NCBI GenBank assembly: GCA_000697335.1
Contig: JNEM01013659.1
Coordinates: forward strand, 1 to 15,631
Reading direction: 5' to 3'
DNA length: 15,631 nucleotides
From: Conidiobolus incongruus B7586
Taxonomy: Eukaryota; Entomophthoromycota; Entomophthoromycetes; Entomophthorales; Conidiobolaceae
Shown here one piece after another: positions 1-9,975 of this stretch (its first letter is position 1; each line of letters opens with the position of its first letter). Made by a program: the position numbers and the translations under genes. The notes below the pieces were generated by a model. The model ran no database searches. It saw only the letters and a program-made list of their open reading frames with translations, and was not told where the DNA came from.

Positions 1-480
1 ATTATTTTTGGTTTATATCAGATCTTTTTTTCCATTAATTATTAACTTTAACATAACCATAAAAATATAAAATAATAATTCAGATTTAAAAAGTTTTTAT
101 TATATATCAAAAAAAATTTCTAATTTATATCATAAGTTGGAGTTCTATTTATTTGAATAAACTTGGTATTATTTTGTAATTTAAATAATGGGAATTTTTT
201 GCAATTGATAAAAAATAAACATTTTAATATATAAAAAATAAAAATAGAAATATAATATAGAATTAATAATTTCCTTTATTTTTAATAACTTTTTGCTATA
301 TTTTTAGCTAAGATCTAATACCTAAGAAATAATTCTTTTTATTAAAAACTTAAATTTAATATTTTATAAACCAATTAAATTTTCCTATAAAAATTTTCTT
401 TTTTACAAGCTAGTTTTTTAATTGCTTAAAGCAATTAAAATCACATAGGTTATAATCTAAAGAATATATTGTATATACAC
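1..480. other. AT-rich flank, no gene seen
   Basis: This stretch has very low G+C, dense stops in all frames and no recognisable coding remnant. The only distinct structure is the palindrome at 416-440, listed separately. It may belong to the same degraded repeat block as the transposon that follows, but I see no protein-level trace. Confidence 0.5.
416..440. repeat. Perfect 25-bp palindrome
   Basis: Arms of 12 bases (416-427 and 429-440, reading TTTTAATTGCTT and its exact complement) are separated by one base. The pairing includes G-C pairs at the GC steps, so it is not simply a run of alternating A and T. It lies about 40 bases outside the proposed left end of the Tc1-type element. It could be a hairpin-forming remnant of another repeat or a chance product in AT-rich DNA. 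Confidence 0.6.
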
Positions 481-1865
481 TAATCTACAAAAGTGAGTCA
501 TAAAATTAAAAATATATACATTTCTATTAATATCTTAATTAATTCTAATTTAAATAAACTTATATTAAACTATGTAATTAATATATATTTTTTATTTATA
601 ATATAATATATATAGTTAAATTTAATTAATTATTAATTGATATATTAATACTAAAAGTATATTTAAGATAAGTTATAAATTTGTGGGTTTTAGTATTGAT
701 AGAAAAATTAATATCTAATATATCTACCTTTTGCTTTTCTGACTTCTTTAAGTTTGTAGGGTATAAAATCAATTAGCTTTTTATATTAAGCAAAACTAAT
801 ATTATTCTAAGCTTCTTGAATATAATCCTAAAGTTGATTTAAATTTTTTGCTAGGGGGAAAACTTTAATTGATTTTTTTAGTTGATCTTAAAAATATTTA
901 ATTTGGTTAAGATTAAAAGATTAAGGAAATTATTTCATAATAGTTATTTTATTATTTTTAAGCTATTTAATAGTAGAATTTATAATATAGTAAGGTATAT
1001 TTTCTTGTTAGAAAATAATATTTGATTTTTTTAATCTATATCACTCAATAGTTTTTTTCAATTCATTGTTTAAAATACTTTAATATATCTCAGTATTAAT
1101 TCCCTTATTAACCCTATAAAAATATCCTAGACTTAAAGATAATATATATCCCTAAACTATAATTAACCTATTGTTATATTTTTAGGTTATAATAACATAA
1201 TAGTTATAAAGTAATTCTTTATCTTTTTTGAAATATCTAGCTTTTCTATTAAATTTATTAAATATATCTTTTTTTCATTAGATTAAATAACCTTACCCTA
1301 ATTAATTTCAATTCAATTTTAGTGTTGACATTTAAACTCCTATCTATTTTTATAATAAGACTTCTTTAGTTATGGGTGTTTTTTCTTAAGATATAAGCAG
1401 TATCTATTCTAATATAAAATATATATAATAGTATTATTACTAACTAATATTCTTATATAATCTTGTAATTTTAGTTATATTGTTACAATAGTATTATACT
1501 TACCTATATTAATTAATCTATAAATATATTTTTTATTATATTTATCTATAATTTTAACACACTTAAATTTTAGTTTAAATGTTTTTTTAATATTGTTTTT
1601 AATAACCTTAACTATAATAGATTAGCTAACATTAGTAATTCTAACAATCTCATAAGTTGATTTATTTTTATTATAAAGTTAATTAATATATAAGTGAACT
1701 TTTTTAGAGAGAGATTTAAGCATTATAATATTAATTTTATAATATTAGCTTAATAGTTTTATAATATATATAATACAGCAAAAGAAAAAAATATATATAT
1801 AAGTTTTGTTATTTATACCCTTTTAACTTATAAACCTATAAATTTATAACTCACCTTAGTTAAAT
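480..1865 (-). mobile_element. Degraded Tc1-type DNA transposon
   Basis: The element is defined by a minus-strand Tc1-type transposase remnant (about 708-1740) flanked by candidate terminal inverted repeats. The left repeat (about 481-507) contains AAGTGAGTCATAAAATT. The right one (about 1841-1865, reverse-complemented) contains AGGTGAGTTATAAATT, so the cores match at most positions. The total of about 1.4 kb fits a Tc1 element with a single gene of about 340 codons. The outer ends and TA target duplications cannot be fixed in this AT-rich context. CpA and TpG look scarce and TpA abundant, as expected after RIP. The element is certainly immobile. Confidence 0.75.
708..1740 (-). pseudogene. 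Tc1-type transposase remnant (DDE superfamily)
   Basis: One minus-strand frame, read from about 1320 down to the TAA at 708-710, follows the Tc1 transposase catalytic core in order. There is a block ending in a tryptophan-stop-like VWG (near 1145), then NELKKT, then a block around IFQQDN seen as IF-stop-QEN, then KWFP followed by SFNLNQIK where active enzymes have SPDLNPIE, then WDQLK-like, IQEAW-like and finally KLIDFIPYKLKEVRKAKG, where the family has a similar basic C-terminal stretch. The third catalytic acid (Glu) is replaced by Lys, AAA at 897-899, a G-to-A change. Many in-frame stops are single transitions from Trp, Gln or Arg codons. The N-terminal DNA-binding part above about 1320 is inferred from the usual family length, not read directly. 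Assignment to Tc1 is confident; the subfamily is not known. Confidence 0.85.
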
Positions 1866-1869
1866 TTTA

Positions 1870-2930
1870 AGTTTTAATATATTAACTAATAGCTGATATA
1901 ATATAATCAAATATAGTTAGTTATAATCAATTAATATAGTTAATTTATATATTTTAATTTAAATTTATTTAATTAGGAATTATTTAAGATATAAGTAAAT
2001 ATTTAAGTAATTTTAATTTTATAATTTACTTTTGTAAGTTAGTATAGTAGTTCTTTCTAGTTATTTTTATTTTGAAAGTTTTTTATAACTTTAAATTTAT
2101 ATATTTTATAATTATTATGTAAAATTATAGGTTTTCTTAAATTATATTTTTAATTCTAATTAGAAATAGTTTTATTTAAAAAAGAAATATAAAATTTATT
2201 ATTAATTGATTTTTTTTAAATACTAAATAAAAATAGCATATGCTATTATAATCTATTACAACAATTAATATTTACTTATTAATAAAATATTTATTTAAAA
2301 AAATTTGTGAAAGGGGTTGATTTAGCTTAATTTAACACTTTGATTTATATTTTAATAAAGGATTATATAAAAAAATCTAAGATTCATCAATTATAATAGT
2401 TTACTATAAAAGCTTTTGTTCCTAGTTATATTTTAGTAAGTTTTGTTTAACAATAGCTACTCTAACTTTTTTTAAACTTTAGTTAAATTATTAGGTACCT
2501 ATTTTACATTTTTATTAATTAATTTTAATTTAAACTTTAATATATATAAAATACTTATTTAACTAATATTAAAATATCTTGATAGTTCTTTAGCTAAAAT
2601 AAAAAGTACTTTTTAATATAATTTTTCATTTTATTAATAATTAGAAAAGTAATAATTAAAATTAATCTTTTAGATTTTAGTAGGTTTTAGGTAGTTTCTC
2701 TCTTAATTTTAAAGTAATTTACTTAGTAATAAATTTTTAATTTAGATAATACTTTATTACCAAAAGCTATTTGTAAATTTTAAATGATTTTAAAGGGTTT
2801 ATGTTTAAGTTTTACTGATACTAAAATAAAAAACTTTTAATGGTTATTATTTAGTTTAAGCATGATTAATTTAAACAACTAATTTTAAAAAATTAATTTT
2901 TTAATCAGAAAAATTATTATATATATAATT
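1870..2930 (-). mobile_element. Degraded mariner-type DNA transposon
   Basis: The right half of the transposon block carries a second, different transposase remnant on the same strand. In the minus frame from about 2580 down to 1980 the mariner order is visible: an N-terminal helix-turn-helix tail, a KIGT block matching the family GTWVPH region (about 2500), KKVRVAIVKQNLL (2470-2430), the IIIDES-stop-IF block with the first catalytic Asp at 2386-2388, a K-x-S-x-x-stop-IK block, and VIDYNSICYF-like where the family has a WD-x-x-G-x-x-x-xE strand. Stops fall where Trp or Gln is expected. Element ends were not found; the limits given are estimates from the usual 1.1-1.3 kb length. It abuts the Tc1-type element. 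Confidence 0.7.
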
Positions 2931-3837
2931 CAAAACTATTTATTTTCCTATTTGTTTTGTATATATTTTTTTATTTGAAACTAATAATATATTTGAAAAA
3001 TCAGAAATTAAAAAATTTCCCATTTTTTCAATTCCATGGTAATATTTACTAAAATTCAAATGATTTGGACAATAACATAATATTTCAATTATCAATAAGT
3101 ATTAATTAATAACCTGTGATTAAATAAATAAACTGTTCTTTACATTAATAATAAAATATATCTTTTATATAATTTTGAAATAATTATTGTTTTTAACTTG
3201 AGAGCATTAATGGAAAATTAAAATGAGTATAGCTTCAAGGTGTGTTGAAAAGATTAATAGAAATTTTTAAGGGATTAAAATATAAAATAAACAATATGAT
3301 GATAGATTTTTAAGATTAACTGTTATTGTTAAATTTATAGTTCAAGTATTTTATAATGATAATTATATATCGCAATTAAGAAATTAATATAAATTAACAT
3401 TATGTTCATTTACTGTGAAAAACTTATTCCGTTTAGAAAATTAGTCAATTTATTGCTTACCTATTTTGTTTCAAAGCATCCTTTTTTAATATTATAATTA
3501 TTGCACTTCCTCTCTTACCATCTACCTGTTAGCTCTGCTGACAAAATTTAAGAGTTTAGATTGAAAATTATTTTAAGTTTATAATTTTAACATTTGGACG
3601 ATATGGAAAGATTTTCAGTTATAATTCAAATAAGCTATGAATTTGGATAATACAAAATTGAATATGACAACTTGTAATAATTTTAACTATTAAATAATAT
3701 ATAATTGCTACGTTTTAAATTTAGTAAAAGAAATTTGATTGATTAAAGGGATTTCAATTCATGATTTTTATGATTAAACTATGTGTTAATTAGTCTATTA
3801 GAATATATTTTAAAGATGAATGCACAGATTAATATTC
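2931..3837. other. AT-rich spacer with no supported gene
   Basis: The base composition becomes a little less extreme than in the transposon block. A plus-strand frame opening at the ATG at 3402 runs about 31 codons, meets one stop, and then continues about 18 codons. The stretch 3500-3560 has more C and G than its surroundings. I cannot connect either to a known family. The right end holds the 3' flank of the minus-strand gene that ends at 3838, where no AATAAA is obvious. Confidence 0.4.
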
Positions 3838-4146
3838 TCATGAACTGTTATAATTGTCTGAATTAGTATTTACATCGGAGAGAGGAACATCAGATGGATT
3901 GATCTCATAACTGGGAGGCTCAAGTTCTATTCTGTAATCAGGAGGAGGATCATAAATTGGAAGAGGTTCAAGAAATTCGTTATTCATTTCAGTAGATCGA
4001 TTTGTCTCAATATTATTGTCATATTCATTTGATATAGAATAAGTACGCTCTCCTCGATTTTTACATACCCAAATAATATAGGGAGTAATGATTCCAAAAG
4101 CAGCCACACCAATGATTATAAATAGAAAATTATTACTAGCAGCCAT
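3838..4146 (-). CDS. Small single-pass membrane protein with PY motifs (Rcr-like)
   Basis: The product has 102 residues. Residues 1-6 are a short polar N-terminus, 7-27 form one hydrophobic membrane helix, and C-K-N-R-G-E-R after it is the positive flank expected on the cytosolic side. The Asn- and acid-rich tail holds LPIY (62-65), PPDY (68-71) and PPSY (77-80). Such motifs bind WW domains of Nedd4/Rsp5 ubiquitin ligases. This layout is that of fungal Rcr1/Rcr2-type proteins, which act as Rsp5 partners in membrane-protein sorting and chitin deposition. The assignment rests on architecture, not on sequence identity, so a general PY adaptor is equally possible. The ATG is the first in the frame, is followed by G, and lies 25 bases downstream of a TATA-like box. 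The gene has visibly higher G+C than its flanks and no intron is needed. Two broken relatives lie at 8569-8877 and 9976-10269 on the same strand. Confidence 0.8.
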   Translation of the reverse strand: MAASNNFLFIIIGVAAFGIITPYIIWVCKNRGERTYSISNEYDNNIETNRSTEMNNEFLEPLPIYDPPPDYRIELEPPSYEINPSDVPLSDVNTNSDNYNSS

Positions 4147-4170
4147 GAATAATTATATCTATTAAATTGC

Positions 4171-4184
4171 TATATTTTTTATAT
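4171..4184 (-). promoter_or_regulatory. TATA-like box of the PY-motif gene
   Basis: On the minus strand the sequence reads ATATAAAAAATATA, ending 25 bases before the ATG at 4146. The position suits a core promoter, but AT-rich DNA yields such strings often. Confidence 0.4.
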
Positions 4185-6100
4185 GGGAAAATTTACATAG
4201 TCAAAAATGTTTTTTATATAATATTGATAATGTCGCTCTATTTATATATTTCAAAAGTTGTATATCACGTGTCTATGGGAAATTTCTTTATAATTATTAT
4301 ACCCAATTAAATTTTTATTATATTTCGATTTAGATCTAAATTTGATATATTTTAAAATAGGGTTTAGAATTATGTTATTGGAATTCATTATTGTATCTAT
4401 CAAAGAAATTCAATATCTGAATCAAAAATAAACATTCAACATAAAAATATTCTTTAAATACTACTTATAATGGTTTTTACCTAATTTGTACCACTTTGAT
4501 ATTGTAATAGATTAAGACTTTAACAAATATATTAATTATTAGTGTAAATTGATAAGATTATATTAATTGAATATTATGATAGTTTCTTATTCTAGTCGAA
4601 TTATATCGCATTTTTATTTCATAAAAATACAATTTCGAAATATAGTTTTATTTCCATAAATAAGTTTTAATAAAATTAAAATTAAGGCCAATGTAATATA
4701 AATATTTGAGAATTTTAATACTAATTATGTCACTAAAAAATCAAATATATGAAATGATAATACAACCCATATTATTTCATTATTATTATCAATCATTTTG
4801 ATATACATAATATTAAATTTTCAAAATTAAGAATGATCTATAATAACAATTTAATAATGAAATATAAAAAATGAAAATCTATAATATCTAAGAAGTTGAT
4901 TTTATAATACAAAATAAGTATAAATTTGGATATTATGTTTAAATCAATAATAAATAATTCATAATGAATATTTTGAAAATGCCTATCAATGATTGATTAT
5001 TGTTTCAAAATATACTTTAGTAAATATATAGGGTGATATTATGATATTTGATCTATTTTGTTTTATTAACTCGCAATTAAATAATTAAACAATCAAATAA
5101 TTCTGAAATTGATGATTTACATATTATTATGATTCTGGCTTAATATAAAATTTATATCGAATTAGGCCCTGGATTTTTATATTTAATTAATTTATAGTAT
5201 TATATAATAAAAAAGTTTTTTTTTAAATTTTAATAATTTGAGATAATTTTAGCAAATTTCATCAGCTACAATATTCCAGTTTCTATTCGAAATATAATAT
5301 TATTAAAAGGTTGTAAAATGTTATGAGTAAATATAACATTAATATATATACCATACTCTATATATCTTTGATGAAAATTAACTATTATTTGTACTCGGTT
5401 TATTCGAATATGATTATATAGTAATTTAAGAATATTGAAAAAATGATTTAATTAATGAAATATAATATTGTAGATAAAATAGCAAAGAATGTTTTTGAAT
5501 TATAACCAATTCATACAAATGAATTGAATTTATTCAAGATAAAATAAAATGAATATAAATGAATTACTGACTTTAATAAAATTTTAATTTTAATATATAC
5601 ATTCGCTAAAAAGTTCATATTAATTTCAATAATAATTATCAAAAATTTACATAATATATTTTTCATTTTATAAGCAAATATTAATTGTTTGTGATTTATG
5701 GAAGTAAGTTTAAGATACTCTGAAACTATTATATTCTGTTATCACACATCAGAAATGTTTACTGCATTGATCATAATCCTCTTTGTTAAAGTTAAATATT
5801 GATTATTTATATTGAATATAATAAAAATTGGAATGTTAGTTATTAAATTTATTAATTTGATTAATGATTTCAAAGGAAAATATGTCAAATTTTTTTAAAA
5901 TTGATTTTTCAAACATATTGTTAGTTTTAAAAAAATAGATATATATAAAGTATATAGGAGAATTAATATCTTAAAACCATATACATTTATAGTTACTTTT
6001 GTGATAAATATTTTCTTAAAAAATCTAAGCTTATAATTATAAATAAATTTAATAATGATCATTGAAAAATTTTTATTTTATTATCTATAAAGCTCACTCT

Positions 6101-6207
6101 TAATCCTTTTAATATTATTTAAGATTTGTAAATTACTAATAACAATAATGTTTTATTAAAACTATAATATTTTATTATATTTATTATTTTAAAAATTAAA
6201 AGGATTA
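6101..6207. repeat. 13-bp inverted repeat around 81 bases
   Basis: TAATCCTTTTAAT at 6101-6113 is matched exactly by its reverse complement at 6195-6207. The CC/GG pair in each arm makes chance less likely than for A/T-only arms. The 107-bp unit could be a tiny non-autonomous element or the end of a larger repeat. No flanking duplication can be recognised. Confidence 0.45.
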
Positions 6208-7029
6208 TATATGATATTTATTTAAATTTAAAAGATTAATTTTTATAATTACTTTTTTACCAATTAATAAAATAAAAAATAATATATTAAAAGATATTTA
6301 TTTTAAATAAAAAACTATCTAAGTAATTAAATATTAGCTCAATATTTATAATATATATTAAAACTTAAATTGAAATTAATTTACAAATATTTGAATATAT
6401 AATAAATAAATTAAAAAAATTAAAAAAAGATTCAACTAATTATAATGAACTAAATTTATTTAAATATATCAAAAACAAAAGTTTTTATATAAAATTATTA
6501 TATTAAATATATTTTGAGTTATTTTAATATCAAGTTTATTTAAAATTAGAAAAAATTATATTAAGCTAAAAAACTTCTTTATAAATTCTAATAAAAATAA
6601 ACTTTAAATATTAGGAAATATTACTCTTTATAAAAAGTTATAATAATATATTGTTTTTTAATATAATTTATATAAAAAATTTATTAATAATTAATCTTAT
6701 ATCATTTATTGAAATGAAATAACTTTTAATTAATATTTTTATCTTATAATATTTATATTTAATATCCTATACAAAATTAAAAATTATAAATACTTTTTGT
6801 AAAAAAATTAACAAAAATTACGATATTTTATTATATATATTAAATTACAACCTATATAATTATTATTGTTTGAAATAATTAAAAATATATTTCTAGGGAA
6901 AAAATTCCTGTAAATAAATTAAAGTATAAATTATTATTTGTTGATTTCTGATAAATAATCAATATTTAATAATTAGAAGGGTACTAAAAATATAATAATA
7001 ATTTATTAATTATTAAAAAAAATTAATTT

Positions 7030-7075
7030 TATATTATATTTTTATTTTTATATTTATTTTTATATTTATTAAATT
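7030..7075. repeat. Low-complexity TTTTTATATTTA tract
   Basis: Imperfect tandem copies of a unit of about 12 bases, TATTTTTATTTT/TATATTTA, run through this interval. It is a simple AT tract with no coding content. Confidence 0.5.
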
Positions 7076-7324
7076 AAATGTTTTTAAATTTAAATTTTAA
7101 GATTTTATTATTATTTTATTTCTATATGAATATGATAAATATAATAATAATTGGTTAATATCAGGTAAGAATTATAATTAAAAATCAATATAATAATCTC
7201 ATTAAATACTTTGTAAAGATAATGATAAACTTTTTTATTTATTGTAGAAAAAATATATTATTTAAGCATTTTTAATTATTAAACATGATTAATTGAATAT
7301 TTTAAAGATATTTAGTATAATAAC

Positions 7325-7334
7325 TATAAATATA
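7325..7334 (+). promoter_or_regulatory. TATA-like box before a relic gene
   Basis: TATAAATATA begins 38 bases upstream of the ATG at 7363, which opens the relic reading frame listed next. The position is suitable, but the context is AT-rich, so the call is tentative. Confidence 0.3.
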
Positions 7335-7362
7335 ACAGGAAATAAACTTTTAGAGCTTAAAT

Positions 7363-7974
7363 ATGGAATCACCAATGGTAAACAATAGATTACCTCAAAG
7401 TTAAGGGAAATTAAAGGGTTTCACCAGATTAGGTGAAAATAACTTATTGCAAATTAGATTCTTCAAATAAAGTAAATATCTCTTACTTGTTATAACTCAA
7501 TACAATTTTAAGTATTATGAGAAAAATTTAGAGACTAGATAATTTTGAAAATAAAGATAAAAAGATGTATTTATTAGTTTGATTATGATAACCTTATATT
7601 TGTTTTAATTATAGATATTGGTGAATGATAATGCCCTATAAGGAGAAAATGATGAGTTTAATCAGTTCATGAAATGAGGCACTTCCAATATGACTTCTTG
7701 TATCAGTGTGATAACTAGAGTTTCTTGAGTGATAAACATAATTATTTCCCATCATGTATATGATAATATATCAGTTGGTATTAGGTTAAAAGTTTATATT
7801 AGGTTACCACATATACCTACTTTTATGAAAAAATTTTCATTTTTTCTGAATAGCGAATCACATTATATATATCAGAAGGTTCACCAAGTTCATGATTTGA
7901 ATTATATTCAGAATAATATTTTATTCCAAAATATATTAAATAAAATTAATCAATTATTTGATGTTACATTATAA
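7363..7974 (+). pseudogene. Unrecognised degraded gene
   Basis: One plus-strand frame opens with the ATG at 7363 and can be followed to the TAA at 7972-7974, about 200 codons. The first part (MESPMVNNRL onward) and the last (DEFNQFMK, then 7690 onward) have higher G+C and mixed residues. About nine stops interrupt the frame. Each is TAA or TGA and so one C-to-T or G-to-A step from Gln, Arg or Trp. A cluster of them at 7540-7564 precedes a possible 48-base intron (7567-7614, GTATTT to TTATAG, phase preserved). The last 81 codons are uninterrupted from 7729, but the frame there begins at GTG, so that stretch is not a gene by itself. No domain is recognised. It may be a host gene lost to mutation, or a chance frame; the common phase over 600 bases favours the first. 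Confidence 0.4.
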
Positions 7975-8568
7975 ATTTTATTATTTTAGATATATAATAA
8001 TTTGATATTAATAATAAGTATTAATATTTTGAAATCAATTCCGATTTTTTTTGAATAATTCATATAACCAACTTGAAAAGATAAATGAAATAAAACTGAA
8101 TCTAATGGGTCATATAATTATGCAATAATATATAATCTATACAATATCTAATTAATAACTATTTGCAATACTAGTATATTTAACATTATTATGTTAAGCG
8201 ATTATGATATTCACAATTTGTTCAGATAACTTGATTAATATAATCAATATTTGAGATCTTTAAAAGGTTAGTTAAATTATATATCTAGAAATATGCTAAG
8301 GAAGCATTTTGAGTCTAATATCTAATAATATAAAATAACTTGAACACTATATGATAATAATACCGAAATAAATAACCAATAATAAATGGATATTAAACTA
8401 ACATACTTTTAGTTATAATAACCAATATGCTTTTTTGTTCATTTTCATTCTCAGTATTTATTTTTTAAAATCATGATCAATTGTTTTATTCAATATAAAT
8501 AATGAACTATTTTATAATTCATACTCTCGTATAAAACACTAAAAAGGGTTAATATAATCTAAAATCAA

Positions 8569-8877
8569 TTATTCGTTAATTTGAAGAACAAGAACTATTG
8601 TCATATGAGATAATTCTATGGTGGTATGCTCATTTTGCACAAAGCAAATTCCTACATGGTACTGGGGTGGTGAAAGATATAGTGGGAGTGGGCCAAGGAA
8701 CTTTCAATTATAATTATTAGAAACACTTTGCATAATTTAAATATCAGCGGGATTTCTTTGATTTTTTCAATTTGAATAAGCAATTAGACCAATGATTATA
8801 GTAAATGTCACTGACACTATTATGATGATAAACTCTATTACGGTAGAAGGCTCCTTTGATAATTGTACTATAAAATT
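8569..8877 (-). pseudogene. Broken copy 2 of the PY-motif membrane protein gene
   Basis: From the stop at 8878-8880 to the TAA at 8569-8571 the frame measures 309 bases, the same as the intact gene at 3838-4146. It keeps a hydrophobic helix (IEFIIIIVSVTFTIIIGLIA, roughly codons 14-33), a KNQRN basic flank, and FLGPLPLYLSPPQY at codons 60-73, where the intact gene has FLEPLPIYDPPPDY. The LPxY-to-PPxY spacing of two residues is identical. The second PPxY of the intact gene is absent. Three in-frame stops (TGA 8767-8769, TAA 8737-8739, TGA 8704-8706) lie between helix and PY motifs, each one transition from Trp, Arg or Gln codons. There is no ATG; a TTTATAG just before the frame resembles a 3' splice site, so an upstream exon is possible. 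An overlapping frame at 8744-9037 is a shadow in its lower half. Confidence 0.65.
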
Positions 8878-8880
8878 CTA

Positions 8881-9100
8881 AGTAAATAATTAATATGATT
8901 AACAAATTATGAATATATTGAGTATATTTGAAATTTCGAAGGAATTTTTTAAGATATATGTATAAATTTTGACGAATCAGGTGTTCATCAGATTCAGTAT
9001 ACCTATTGATTTTGCTATTAAAATGTTCGTGTTTCAAAAATTTTATACAATACTCTAAATATAAAGTAAATTATTATTCAATATTCTGTAAAATAAGTTG
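8881..9100 (-). other. Possible upstream exon remnant of copy 2
   Basis: A minus-strand frame is open from about 9071 down past 8880. Its early part contains mixed, charged residues (HEHFNSKINR, ESDEHLIRQN) before turning into a low-complexity Ile/Leu/Tyr string. It has no ATG, but TTTTACAG near 9090 looks like a 3' splice acceptor. It could be an exon of the degraded PY-motif gene just downstream or a separate relic. Nothing matches the N-terminus of the intact gene. Confidence 0.2.
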
Positions 9101-9148
9101 TATACTCAAATGTTTACAATTAATTTATATTTTATATTCTTGATTTGA

Positions 9149-9364
9149 TTTAAAATTTTTTGGATATTTTACTTAGTGGGGTATGAACTATTTTGTTATT
9201 TCTTGTTTCTCTATATTAAATTCACTGATATGCCGTTTACAAATCAGAACAGAAAATCTGCAGTTTAGAACTTAGCCAATTTATTGAAATATCAACTTAA
9301 AAGATTGCATATTTCTCGGTGCTATATATTAAATTTTTACTCTGAATCAACTGAAATGCTTTAA
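9149..9364 (+). pseudogene. Short relic frame, unrecognised
   Basis: After the TGA at 9146-9148 a plus-strand frame runs 71 codons to the TAA at 9362-9364 with one internal TAG at 9266-9268, one transition from CAG (Gln). The first third is aromatic and hydrophobic (IFWIFYLVGYELFCYFLFLY), like a membrane helix. The rest is polar, with KYQLKRLH and SESTEML. There is no ATG at the beginning. It is more complex than surrounding translations but may be chance. Confidence 0.25.
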
Positions 9365-9828
9365 TGAGTGCTAAATTATCAATTCCATGTAAATTGTATT
9401 ACTATCATCTAAACTTTAACAATATAATTATTATAATATCAAACAATAATCAAATAACTTTCATAAATTTATATATTAAAATATGTATCATTAACTGGTT
9501 AACTAGTTTCAAAACTTTGAATTTTAAATTGTAGAAAAATCACATTAAATTCAAATTGGATTTTTATTAAATTTATAATCTCAATAAAGTAATTTTGAAG
9601 AGATAATAAATTAAAATAATTTCGCAATGTCATAGACCCTAAATAAAATATTAATAACTAGAAAAGATGATTGATAATATAGAATATAAAAAATCTAGTA
9701 TATCCCGAAATATCTCTATATTTTATAAAGTTTTGACATATAATATTTTTTGAGCTTGAAATTTATATATATTTGGTTAAATCATATCCATTATAAACTA
9801 TTATAGAATGATTTAATATCAATATCAT

Positions 9829-9975
9829 TCAGAGTTCTTTACTTTTGAGGCTTACTTCACAAGTTATGATACCATTATTACAATCTATTTCTATGTATAT
9901 TCCATAATAAATATCGCTCGTAATAGTCCAAATCCATATAACGATAATTAGATCAAGATCAATGAAAAGGATAGT
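9829..9975 (-). other. Open frame continuing after copy 3
   Basis: Directly behind the stop of the second broken PY-motif gene (TAG 9976-9978) the same frame stays open for 48 codons to the TGA at 9829-9831. It starts with a hydrophobic stretch (LIIVIWIWTI) and continues with DIYYGIYIEIDCNNG and TCEVSLKSKEL, a polar tail with two Cys. The mix of residues and the higher G+C look gene-like, but there is no start codon. It may be an old C-terminal extension cut off by the TAG, which is one transition from CAG, or a fragment of another gene. Confidence 0.25.

Larger units (their letters stand above)
4187..7320. other. Long AT desert, no gene seen
   Basis: No frame keeps open for a convincing length and I see no conserved domain. 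From about 4187 to 5900 the base composition is mixed, with occasional CG. A minus-strand patch near 5700-5800 reads as short Cys-containing peptide pieces broken by stops, too short to call. From about 5940 to 7150 the sequence is close to pure A+T, resembling the transposon block in texture, and may be an older mutated repeat of unknown family. It includes the inverted repeat at 6101-6207 and a T-rich low-complexity run at about 7030-7075. Confidence 0.5.

Noticed and set aside
3402-3555. Plus-strand frame with MFIYCEKLIPF as a gene
   Set aside because: It is only about 31 codons to the first stop, with no family resemblance and no promoter-like context.
5700-5810. Minus-strand Cys-containing pieces as a secreted-protein relic
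   Set aside because: The clean stretches are under 20 codons and no start or signal peptide is visible.
5940-7150. AT-saturated block as a named transposon
   Set aside because: No conserved transposase or polymerase motif could be followed with confidence; left as an unidentified mutated repeat or plain desert.
7729-7974. Open frame of 81 codons as an independent gene
   Set aside because: It begins at GTG, not ATG, and is the tail of a longer interrupted frame starting at 7363.
8744-9037. Minus-strand frame of 97 codons as a gene
   Set aside because: It has only a TTG start, and its lower half overlaps, in another frame, the membrane helix of the broken PY-motif copy 2.
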